DNA of 64,000 nt from Peribacillus frigoritolerans (GTDB lineage: Bacteria; Bacillota; Bacilli; Bacillales; DSM-1321), in NCBI RefSeq assembly GCF_030676415.1, contig NZ_JAUUTW010000017.1, positions 59,776 through 123,775 of the forward strand, written 5' to 3'. Positions 58,479 to 64,000 of this stretch are shown piece after piece. The position numbers and the translations under genes are program-made. The notes beneath the pieces are model-generated. The model saw only the letters and a list, made by a program, of their open reading frames with translations, had not been told where the DNA came from and ran no database searches. The stretch's first letter is position 1. Each line of letters opens with the position of its first letter.

Positions 58479-59150
58479 ATGATAGGAACGGAGAGTAAAA
58501 AACAAGAAATTTTAAAAGCTTACCAGTTCAGACATGCTTGCAAGGCATTTGATAACAACAAAAAGATTTCGGATGAAGATTTTCACTTTATTTTGGAGAC
58601 AGGAAGATTATCTCCAAGTTCAGTTGGCTTAGAGCCTTGGAAGTTTGTCGTGATCCAGGATGAAGCGCTTCGCGAAAAATTAAAACCTGTATCCGGCGGT
58701 GCCCAGGGACAACTGCCCACTGCCAGCCATTTTGTAGTTATATTGGCTAGAAGAAAAGAAGGCTTAAGGCATGATTCGGTTCACGTGATCAAAATGATGA
58801 AAGACATTCATCATATGCCTGAAGAAGTTGTGCAAAGTCTTTCCGGTTTCTATAAATCCTTCGTCGAAACAGAACTCGAAGATAATGACCGTCTCATTTT
58901 TGAATGGGCAAGCAAACAAACATATATAGCATTGGGAAACATGATGACAGCCGCGGCTCAAATTGGTATTGATTCCTGTCCGATCGAAGGTTTTGATAAA
59001 AAGCAGGTGACCTCTATTTTACAAAATGAGGGTATCATTACCGCAAACGATTTCGGTGTAGCCTGTATGGTCGCTTTCGGATATCGGCAAGAGGATCCCA
59101 AACGTCCAAAAACAAGACAAAATCTCGATGAGGTTGTTGAGTGGCGATAA
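58479..59150 (+). CDS. NAD(P)H-dependent nitroreductase
   Basis: A 223-residue flavoprotein of the NfsB/YfkO type: YQFRHACKAFDNNKKISDED, LETGRLSPSSVGLEPWKFVV, then WASKQTYIALGNMMTAAAQIG and CPIEGFDKKQV. FMN-binding positions of the family (R-H-A start, SPSS, GxxP) are kept. AAAGGAAGG upstream of the ATG. GC content is somewhat higher than the small cassettes. It probably reduces nitroaromatics or quinones, in line with the other redox enzymes of the array. Confidence 0.92.
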   Translation: MIGTESKKQEILKAYQFRHACKAFDNNKKISDEDFHFILETGRLSPSSVGLEPWKFVVIQDEALREKLKPVSGGAQGQLPTASHFVVILARRKEGLRHDSVHVIKMMKDIHHMPEEVVQSLSGFYKSFVETELEDNDRLIFEWASKQTYIALGNMMTAAAQIGIDSCPIEGFDKKQVTSILQNEGIITANDFGVACMVAFGYRQEDPKRPKTRQNLDEVVEWR

Positions 59151-59175
59151 ACTTAAGATGATATTTCTTAGCATC

Positions 59176-59208
59176 AGGAGACATGTTCACAAAGACATGT
59201 CTCCTTTA
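59176..59208 (+). terminator. Terminator of the nitroreductase gene
   Basis: AGGAGACATGT / ACATGTCTCCT form a perfect 11-bp stem followed by TT. Confidence 0.85.
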
Positions 59209-59322
59209 AATGTCATTTTGGGATAAGTCCCAAAATAGCTATATAAATGAAAAACTGGAACGGAAGGCGAAAATACCTACGTTTTAAAAGATACGCATTT
59301 GAATCGTGTTTAATAAATTGTT

Positions 59323-59343
59323 CCATTAAAGGGCGCTATTTTT
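59323..59343 (+). repeat. Variant left half-site before element copy 3
   Basis: CCATTAAAGGGCGCTATTTTT, the same family as 43021 and 45478, followed by TTAATATGAATCGCTTTTCTT and AACT, where the element is inserted. Confidence 0.55.
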
Positions 59344-59371
59344 TAATATGAATCGCTTTTCTTAATGAACT

Positions 59372-59748
59372 CCCATGAAAATTAAAAAAGCTCAAAATCC
59401 AGAAAAAATCACAACAAAATAGACCCAGTAAAAATGCTTTTTAAAAAAAGGCTGAGACTTATGAGTGATCTGATTGAGTTTGGTAAATCGTTAAACAAAA
59501 ACCTCCAATTATAGCAAATTAAGTAGAGGCTAGCGCGACGACCAAAAAAGGATTAATCTCCCATGAGTGCTACCCATAAAGGGCGCGACAGTCGGTGGTA
59601 CACCGTGGTCGTCGGAGTCAGACTAACGGATGGGCTCAAAGGACCATAGTTCAACGACCTTCTTCGTCAGCCATTAAAACATTATCGACATAGAGACCAA
59701 TTTTCATTCTCTGTGGTGAAGCGCCGATTTCGCGCTTCATGGATGGCT
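59372..59748 (+). mobile_element. 380-bp inserted element, copy 3
   Basis: Nearly identical to copies 1 and 2 and again between AACT and AACGG. Here the core continues as AACGGGGCAG, a right-type spacer, whereas copies 1 and 2 continue with the left-type GGGTGC. Either both half-sites are targets or the following cassette was exchanged after insertion. Differences include GTCGTC for GACGTC in the GC-rich middle. Confidence 0.75.
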
Positions 59749-59798
59749 AACGGGGCAGTGAATATTACAATAAAAGAAAAATGAAGCAAGGTGATATT

Positions 59799-59957
59799 AT
59801 GGTTGGAACGTTTTTAAGTTTTTTTGTTATCTTTTTTATTATAGCAAGGCTTGTTAGCCAAATGGGTAAGATAAGCTGGATGCCACTGATAAGAACAACT
59901 ACGAGACAAGATGCAATATTAGCCATAATCTTTTCATTAATTGTCTGTTTTACTTAA
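59799..59957 (+). CDS. Small 52-residue membrane protein
   Basis: Two hydrophobic segments (FLSFFVIFFIIARLVS; AILAIIFSLIVCF) around KISWMPLIRTTTRQD. AAGGTG lies 6 bases before ATG 59799; an in-frame ATG 18 bases earlier is the alternative start. It lies between element copy 3 and site 39, the usual place of a cassette gene. No family recognised. Confidence 0.6.
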   Translation: MVGTFLSFFVIFFIIARLVSQMGKISWMPLIRTTTRQDAILAIIFSLIVCFT

Positions 59958-59965
59958 TGAATAAA

Positions 59966-60054
59966 ACACTATTTAGACCATGTTGAAATATCAGCAAGAT
60001 CGGAGCTGTCTTTAAGGCAGCTTTTTCTTATGGAACTAAAGGGGCAGGTTAGTT
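59966..60054 (+). repeat. attC-like cassette site 39
   Basis: Left half decayed (CACTATTTAGACCATGTTG). Hairpin GGAGCTGTCTTTAAGGCAGCT then T5. Right: AACTAAA, GGGGCAG, GTTAGTT. Confidence 0.8.
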
Positions 60055-60086
60055 CATTAAGAATACATTCCATTTTTAGAAATAAT

Positions 60087-60095
60087 TGTTATAAT
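60087..60095 (+). promoter_or_regulatory. Extended -10 promoter of cassette gene 60145
   Basis: TGTTATAAT, a consensus extended -10, 33 bases after site 39. Confidence 0.55.
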
Positions 60096-60144
60096 GAAAT
60101 AGAATATTTGTTAGGAAGGTTGTTGTTCAAGGTGGAGTATAGTT

Positions 60145-60612
60145 ATGAAATCTAAAAAGACAGTATTAATTATAGCTTTGGGTATTATTTGTATAGCTAT
60201 CTTTATAAATCTATTAAAGAAAGATTTATGGGATGTAAACGAAGAGTTGTTAAAAGAAGAAGTGTTATCAATTGGACATTCCGTTGAAACAATAAATTTA
60301 TTAGAAGTAACACCGTTTGACTGGGATGTAGTATATTCCTTTGAACCATATACCCCGTCAGATCATATATATGAAACGGTAGGTTATAAATGGGATTCTA
60401 TTAACGCAACTGTAAATGAAGGAATGAATCAAATTGTATTCTTGAACGATGGAAAAGTGGTCTGCTATTTATATGGTTATCCTGAGAATAATGGATATGG
60501 TATATCTTTTGAATCTGAGAATTATAAAGATGCAGTTTATATGCTTAATATTAAGGATGATTTAAATTTTCAAGTAGAACGAAGAAACAGTGTTGTTTAT
60601 TTGAGAAGCTAA
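60145..60612 (+). CDS. Membrane-anchored or exported protein, unknown
   Basis: A 155-residue protein with one N-terminal membrane segment (TVLIIALGIICIAIFINLL) after KSKK and no lipobox Cys at the right place, so probably anchored with its C-terminal domain outside. The domain (VTPFDWDVVYSFEPYTPSDH, IVFLNDGKVVCYLYGYPENN, YMLNIKDDLNFQVER) has a strand-rich pattern seen in other small Bacillus exported proteins, but I cannot name the family. GGTGGAG precedes the ATG. Confidence 0.75.
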   Translation: MKSKKTVLIIALGIICIAIFINLLKKDLWDVNEELLKEEVLSIGHSVETINLLEVTPFDWDVVYSFEPYTPSDHIYETVGYKWDSINATVNEGMNQIVFLNDGKVVCYLYGYPENNGYGISFESENYKDAVYMLNIKDDLNFQVERRNSVVYLRS

Positions 60613-60631
60613 GCAAGGATATGATTTCTTC

Positions 60632-60686
60632 AACTAACAGGTGCTTTACTCAATAAGGGAGTTGCTTTGGCAGCTCTTGTTCTTAT
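60632..60686 (+). repeat. attC-like site without right half (site 40a)
   Basis: Left: AACTAAC, AGGTGC, TTTACTC. Hairpin GAGTTGCTTTGGCAGCTC. It runs directly into the leader of the next site with no gene between. Confidence 0.8.
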
Positions 60687-60707
60687 ATTTGTGAAGAAAT
60701 GTACTAA

Positions 60708-60785
60708 AACTAACGGGTGCTTTAGTTCAATAACAGGGGTTGCTGCGGCAGCCTTTTTTTAGGGCACTAACGGGGCAGTTTAGTT
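60708..60785 (+). repeat. attC-like cassette site 40
   Basis: Complete. Leader TTTGTGAAGAAATG...TACTAAA. Left: AACTAAC, GGGTGC, TTTAGTT. Hairpin GGGGTTGCTGCGGCAGCC then T7. Right: CACTAAC, GGGGCAG, TTTAGTT. Confidence 0.9.
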
Positions 60786-60873
60786 GAGTAGAATAAAAAA
60801 ATGATAAACAAGTAAAATGGGATAATATGGAGTATTGATGTATAATTGGATTGAAAGTAGAAAGGGTGGGGAT

Positions 60874-61110
60874 TTGAAAAAATCGTTTTTGTTCAACATC
60901 TTAGCAGGACTTATAATCATTGGAGTACAGGTTTTTCATATCGCCAAAGGGGCAAATTTTTTATTCCCTGTTATTATAATAGGTTTATTTGTAGTTTCGT
61001 TTATTATGGAACGAAAGGGTGTTAGCTCCTTTTACTGGGCAGGAATAACCGTCTTTTTGTTGTTGTTCTCCTTATGGACTATGCTTCCGCAATTGTTTTT
61101 TGGACCTTAG
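60874..61110 (+). CDS. Small three-helix membrane protein
   Basis: A protein of 78 residues: KKSFLFNILAGLIIIGVQVF, LFPVIIIGLFVVSFIME and FYWAGITVFLLLFSLWTML. TTG 60874 follows AAAGGGTGGGG; the frame is open further up to 60835. Its leader of 75 bases is shared with the lipoprotein cassette at 50784. Family unknown. Confidence 0.7.
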   Translation: MKKSFLFNILAGLIIIGVQVFHIAKGANFLFPVIIIGLFVVSFIMERKGVSSFYWAGITVFLLLFSLWTMLPQLFFGP

Positions 61111-61150
61111 AACTAAGAAAAACCCGGTTGTTTGTGCAGAATTGTACTTA

Positions 61151-61229
61151 AAGTAAAGGGTGCTTTACTTCAATAAGGGAGTTGCTTTGGCAGCTCTTTT
61201 TTCTTTTGGAGCTAAAGGGTAGGTTAGCT
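61151..61229 (+). repeat. attC-like cassette site 41
   Basis: Complete. Leader TTTGTGCAGAATTG...TACTTAA. Left: AAGTAAA, GGGTGC, TTTACTT, a perfect inverted repeat. Hairpin GAGTTGCTTTGGCAGCTC then T6. Right: AGCTAAA, GGGTAG, GTTAGCT. Confidence 0.9.
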
Positions 61230-61296
61230 CAAAAAGAAAAATGGGTTAATGTGGTGAAATTAGTTTAATGATTTTTCTTTAAGGAGGTAATCTAAC

Positions 61297-61458
61297 ATAT
61301 TAGCTAACAAAAAGAAAAAGATACAAATGAAATATAGAAAGAGAATTAAGGAAAAGAAAGAAGCAGATGAAAATAATAGTAAAAAAGTGTTTGTTATTAC
61401 TATTTTCATTGTTTTATTTATATTGGTGACATACTGGGGACGATTTATTTCAATCTGA
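61297..61458 (+). CDS. Small 53-residue protein, apparent ATA start
   Basis: Basic N-terminal half (LANKKKKIQMKYRKRIKEKK) and one membrane helix (VFVITIFIVLFILVTYW). AAGGAGG lies 9 bases before ATA 61297, the only codon at the right distance; an ATG ten codons in at 61327 has only AAAGAAAAAG upstream. Either the start is non-canonical or a start base has mutated. It is the first gene of a two-gene cassette. Confidence 0.5.
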   Translation: MLANKKKKIQMKYRKRIKEKKEADENNSKKVFVITIFIVLFILVTYWGRFISI

Positions 61459-61487
61459 AATCCCTAAATAAATTAGGAGTTGTTTAT

Positions 61488-61811
61488 ATGAGTGGTGATG
61501 GGTTAATCTGGCTTGTTTTAGTTGTCTCTCTTTTAATTTTGAATGCCTTGGCTATTTCTTTATACAAGAGAAATAAAATGCCTTTGTGGTTATCCGGTAT
61601 ATTTATTGGAATTTTAGGGCCTATAATAGCGTTTATAGCAGGTTATTTTTTTGTGAAGATTGATCATAATAATGGTGGTACTGGAGAAGGGGCAGGATTT
61701 GGAGCTGCATTTATAGGTTTAATTATAGTTGCTAATGGAATTATCTATCTAAACATCGGTATTATTTCCAAGGTTAAAAGTTTAATCAATCAAAAAAATA
61801 TAAACCAATAA
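61488..61811 (+). CDS. Small three-helix membrane protein, glycine-rich loop
   Basis: A 107-residue protein with membrane segments IWLVLVVSLLILNALAISLY, GIFIGILGPIIAFIAGYFFV and AFIGLIIVANGIIYLNIGII, and a NNGGTGEGAGFG loop before the last. AGGAGTTG precedes the ATG. Second gene of the cassette. A hairpin AGAACAAGTA / TACTTGTTCT follows the stop at 61827-61860. Confidence 0.72.
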   Translation: MSGDGLIWLVLVVSLLILNALAISLYKRNKMPLWLSGIFIGILGPIIAFIAGYFFVKIDHNNGGTGEGAGFGAAFIGLIIVANGIIYLNIGIISKVKSLINQKNINQ

Positions 61812-61894
61812 TGTGAAAAATAAAAAAGAACAAGTATTGAATTAGCTCATTACTTGTTCTACCTTCTGTTTTAGCAAACGAAGTTTTCTTATGG

Positions 61895-61915
61895 CACTAA
61901 CGGGGCAGGATAGTT
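61895..61915 (+). repeat. attC-like right half-site 42
   Basis: CACTAAC, GGGGCAG, GATAGTT after TTTTCTTATGG. The left half is replaced by the unrelated hairpin at 61827-61860. Confidence 0.78.
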
Positions 61916-62131
61916 CAAGATTACATAAGGAGTTGTTCAACAATTGGGCCAGATTGCGAAGGAAGAATTGCTGACTTTACAAAAGGTAAATTAGTTAAGG
62001 ATAAATAGTGGTGAACCGAAAAGAAGGCGCTTTTGAGTGGAGCTATTATTTGGAATTTAATGCATAAGATTGGAACCAATGCCCATTTCAAACGTAAGTA
62101 ATGTAAAAGACTAAGGTTGGGAGGCATAAGT

Positions 62132-62629
62132 ATGAGGCAGCTTTATATAAAGCAGAAGGTATTCAGTCTTAGCGGGAAATTTACAGTAAAGGATCAGCAG
62201 GAGAAGGATATATATTACGTGGAGGGAAGTTTTATGCAAGTTCCAAAGACTTTCTCCATTATGAATACAGCAAGAGATGAAGTAGCACTCATTACGAAAA
62301 AGGTGTTCAGCTTTTTACCAAAGTTTTTGGTTGAGGTGAATGGTCGAGAGGTATTAACAATAAAGAAGGAATTTTCCTTCTTTAAAGCACGATATACAAT
62401 TGATGCGGCAGGCATTGAAGTACATGGTAATTGGTGGGATATGGATTTTCAAGTTTTACAGCATGGTAAAATCGTAGGCAAAGTGGGCAAGGAGTGGTTC
62501 ACTTGGGGCGATAGCTACAAGGTTCAAATAATAGATGAAGAGATGGAAACCATTATTATTGCACTCGTTGTTGCAATTGATTGTGTGAAGGCTGATCAAG
62601 CAGCTGCTTCCTCAGCAGCGTCGATTTAA
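62132..62629 (+). CDS. LURP-one-related (YxjI-like) protein
   Basis: A 165-residue protein of the Tubby-C-terminal-like LURP-one fold: RQLYIKQKVFSLSGKFTVKD, YYVEGSFMQVPKTFSI, LTIKKEFSFFKARYTID and GKVGKEWFTWGDSYKVQI. Members are common in Bacillus (YxjI) and thought to act at membranes; function unclear. ATG 62132 follows GGGAGG. The cassette leader from 61,916 shares 45 bases with the nitroreductase cassette. Confidence 0.85.
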   Translation: MRQLYIKQKVFSLSGKFTVKDQQEKDIYYVEGSFMQVPKTFSIMNTARDEVALITKKVFSFLPKFLVEVNGREVLTIKKEFSFFKARYTIDAAGIEVHGNWWDMDFQVLQHGKIVGKVGKEWFTWGDSYKVQIIDEEMETIIIALVVAIDCVKADQAAASSAASI

Positions 62630-62768
62630 AGTTTTTAAAAAATCACTGCTTGAATAGGTGCGGTGAACCGTATCATAAATAAATGACAAGGCCATTTGGT
62701 ACCAAGGTTTTATATTCGTTATTCAGAAATCGAGCGCGATTCTTGAATAAGGTTCGCTTTTCTTATAG

Positions 62769-62841
62769 AACTAACAGGCTGAAGATCGGAGCTGTCTTTA
62801 AGGCAGCTTTTTCTTTATGCAATTATCGGGGCAAGTTAGTG
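62769..62841 (+). repeat. attC-like cassette site 43
   Basis: Left half shortened (AACTAACAGG then CTGAAGATC, eight bases missing). Hairpin GGAGCTGTCTTTAAGGCAGCTT. Right: AATTATC, GGGGCAA, GTTAGTG. A GCGATTCTT-type hairpin lies just upstream at 62,733-62,757. Confidence 0.82.
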
Positions 62842-62879
62842 CAATAAGACGTGTTCCTATAGTGATAAGAGAATTGAAA

Positions 62880-62957
62880 ATGGATAAGTCTCTTCATTTA
62901 GATGCAATTTTGTTATTTATTATAGGATGGATAGCATTTATTGATTCTTGTTTCTAA
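62880..62957 (+). CDS. Possible 25-residue peptide
   Basis: DKSLHLDAILLFIIGWIAFI then DSCF. One hydrophobic helix after a charged start, placed like other cassette peptides, but only a weak AAGAG ribosome site. After it, 62958-63142 holds an open frame without start (STGSFIEDFIVVGLLGIFPW) that may be a broken membrane protein. Confidence 0.35.
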   Translation: MDKSLHLDAILLFIIGWIAFIDSCF

Positions 62958-63142
62958 TGGAAAAAAGAACATCAGAAATTTAATAAGCAAGTATTCATCG
63001 TCCGTCTCAACAGGTAGTTTTATAGAGGACTTTATAGTTGTAGGCTTACTCGGTATCTTTCCTTGGTATGAAAATAAAATATTAATGCTACTGTATGGAT
63101 GACAGAATTGATAATAAAGAATGGGTTGGAGGATATTAAATA

Positions 63143-63541
63143 ATGGGGAAATTATTGTTGGGAGTATTAGAGGTAGGTAGTATCACTATTGATAGTGATA
63201 CTACCTTGACCAGCATTAGAAATCAAGTTGCAGATTCTAAGATTATAGAAGGTAAGCCAAATAGTTTTGTTTATTTTTTATCTCCACAAAAAATATATTC
63301 AGATTCATTTTTCATACAATTAATATTTATAGATGAGAAGCTTATTAAAGTTATTTTAAGGGCATATTCGGAAACCGAAGAAGATGGTATGACCCTTGCT
63401 AAAAGACATAGGCGATGGTTAATAGGACTATTAGGTGAGCAGTTAGGAATAAAGAACCAAATAGATATCGACTGGGGGATAGTTAAACCTTGCCTAGATA
63501 TGAGAAGTGGTCAGTCGGAGATTCATATTTCCTATTATTAA
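63143..63541 (+). CDS. Hypothetical soluble protein with a perfect inverted repeat in its 5' end
   Basis: A 132-residue protein, strand-rich then helical (FVYFLSPQKIYSDSFFIQLI; GMTLAKRHRRWLIGLLGEQL; DIDWGIVKPCLDMRSGQSEI). TTGGAGG precedes the ATG. The order of a strand-rich part and a C-terminal WGxVxPxxDxR end recalls small Bacillus cassette-type unknowns, but no family is recognised. Codons 11-22 contain a 15-bp perfect palindrome that could fold in the mRNA. Confidence 0.7.
   Translation: MGKLLLGVLEVGSITIDSDTTLTSIRNQVADSKIIEGKPNSFVYFLSPQKIYSDSFFIQLIFIDEKLIKVILRAYSETEEDGMTLAKRHRRWLIGLLGEQLGIKNQIDIDWGIVKPCLDMRSGQSEIHISYY
63175..63206 (+). repeat. 15-bp perfect inverted repeat
   Basis: AGGTAGTATCACTAT, loop TG, then its exact complement. 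It lies 33-64 bases inside the coding region and would form a very stable mRNA hairpin or a protein-binding palindrome. Confidence 0.85.
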
Positions 63542-63573
63542 AATGCTAGGTGAATATTTTATGAGCCTTGTTC

Positions 63574-63702
63574 AACTAAATGGTGCGTTAGCGCCATAAG
63601 AAGGCTGCCAATTGTCGGCCTTTTGAACGTGCGATTCTTTACATTATCATACATTCAAATCAAGTAAAAATTCCCTTGTTCAGCTAAAGTGTGCGTCGTA
63701 CT
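63574..63702 (+). repeat. attC-like cassette site 44 (last visible), split
   Basis: Left: AACTAAA, TGGTGC, GTTAGCG. Hairpin GGCTGCCAATTGTCGGCC then TTTT. A degenerate right half AGCTAAAGTGTGCGTCGTACT lies only at 63682-63702. The intermediate stretch (CATTCAAATCAAGTAAAAA) matches those near 20705 and 21420. Confidence 0.65.
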
Positions 63703-63707
63703 AGAAA

Positions 63708-63893
63708 ATGTTCACTGATTATCAAGACCGCGATCTATATGAGCGAGCCAAAAAGGAAGGCATTCTCATAAGAGAAGAAGAAGTCGTTTCAGAAAATAAA
63801 AAACCACACAACGAAGTGTGGTTTCAGACTGTAGACAAACTCGATGAAAATCGAGTTTGTCTATTTTTATGGATTGTACAATTTGGACGTTGA
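63708..63893 (+). pseudogene. Short unrecognised frame before hairpins
   Basis: A 61-codon frame (TDYQDRDLYERAKKEGILIR ...) whose second half reads through two hairpins, so it is not a normal gene end. It may be the end of a former gene or insertion element. No ribosome site seen. Confidence 0.25.
63801..63869. terminator. Tandem hairpins
   Basis: AAACCACAC / GTGTGGTTT and, nine bases on, AGACAAACTCGAT / ATCGAGTTTGTCT followed by ATTTTT. Both are perfect. Confidence 0.75.
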
Positions 63894-64000
63894 TTTCCAC
63901 TCCAGGCACTCGCTTTCCGCGGGCGGTCGGGGAGCCTCCTCGGCTTTCGCCTGCGGGGTCTCCCCTAGACGCGCTTTTCCCGCAGGAGTCTCGTACCTTC
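63888..64000. repeat. GC-rich interspersed Bacillus repeat, running off the window
   Basis: From GTTGATTTCCACTCCAGGCA through CTTTCCGCGGGCGGTCGGGG to CCCGCAGGAGTCTCGTACC the composition jumps to over 60% GC. I recognise the wording as a repeat scattered through many Bacillus and relatives' genomes (from memory, not searched). It seems to close the array on this side. Confidence 0.6.

Noticed and set aside
17095..63702. CRISPR array
   Set aside because: Repeats are about 80 bp with gene-sized and variable intervals; no short regular spacers and no cas genes.
17095..63702. Prophage or integrative conjugative element
   Set aside because: An integrase is present, but no capsid, tail, portal, relaxase, type IV secretion or replication genes occur in 46 kb.
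63888..64000. GC-rich repeat at the right end taken at first as an rRNA or tRNA operon start
   Set aside because: No tRNA cloverleaf or rRNA sequence; it matches the wording of a scattered Bacillus repeat.

Overview
The window looks like a low-GC Bacillaceae chromosome, probably Peribacillus or a close relative. The basis is the AT-rich base composition, SigA and Sig54 promoters, and Bacillus-type proteins (SpoVB-like flippase, YpbS/DUF2533, YrvL-like protein, DUF2089, DUF3784, DUF4362, HmoA-type heme monooxygenase). No database search was possible, so family names rest on motif recognition.

Bases 1-17,090 are ordinary chromosome. They hold a Fur-box heme monooxygenase; a Sig54 activator facing a four-gene catabolic operon (ureohydrolase, sodium symporter, class II aldolase, 2-hydroxyacid dehydrogenase) with a textbook -24/-12 promoter; a small holin-like toxin; an LmrA/LmrB-like TetR-efflux pair; an old yellow enzyme; several broken genes (LacI, aminotransferase, cytochrome P460); an MFS exporter; and a secreted alpha/beta hydrolase divergent from a TetR gene.

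From 17,095 to about 63,700 the architecture changes completely. Short genes are separated by a recurring element of about 80 bp, always in the same orientation. Each copy has a left half (AACTAAC, 6-base spacer GGGTGC, GTTAGTT), a variable but base-paired hairpin followed by T residues, and a right half (AACTAAC, 7-base spacer GGGGCAG, GTTAGTT). I count about 25 complete copies and roughly 20 partial or decayed ones. The order arm-spacer-arm-hairpin-arm-spacer-arm matches that of an integron attC site, but the sequence differs. One intact tyrosine recombinase (34,181-35,020, all six catalytic residues present, no IntI-type insertion visible) sits inside the array. I read the region as an integron-like gene-cassette array in a Bacillus relative. 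This is the main finding.

Cassette contents are typical of adaptive cargo. There are many 30-100 residue membrane proteins, lipoproteins, a zinc-ribbon protein, two nearly identical HIT-type proteins, two VOC proteins (one frameshifted), a BcrC-like PAP2 phosphatase, an isochorismatase, a PLP decarboxylase, a LURP-one protein, a nitroreductase and a flavoprotein reductase. Larger modules are a TetX-like monooxygenase with its TetR, a lantibiotic-immunity-type ABC transporter with a two-component system, an ECF sigma factor with a MacB-like ABC transporter, and a LysR-OYE pair of visibly different base composition. Many cassettes carry their own extended -10 promoter and start with TTG, or apparently with ATT or ATA.

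Other mobile DNA has invaded the array. An element of about 380 bp is inserted three times at exactly the same point of the repeat core (25,374, 30,318, 59,372). There is an IS110-family transposase with a structured upstream region (about 40,950-42,430) and a decayed serine recombinase (23,968-24,496). Two duplicated cassettes (HIT; a 31-residue membrane peptide) show sharp edges at the repeat cores, which is direct evidence that the units have moved or been copied.
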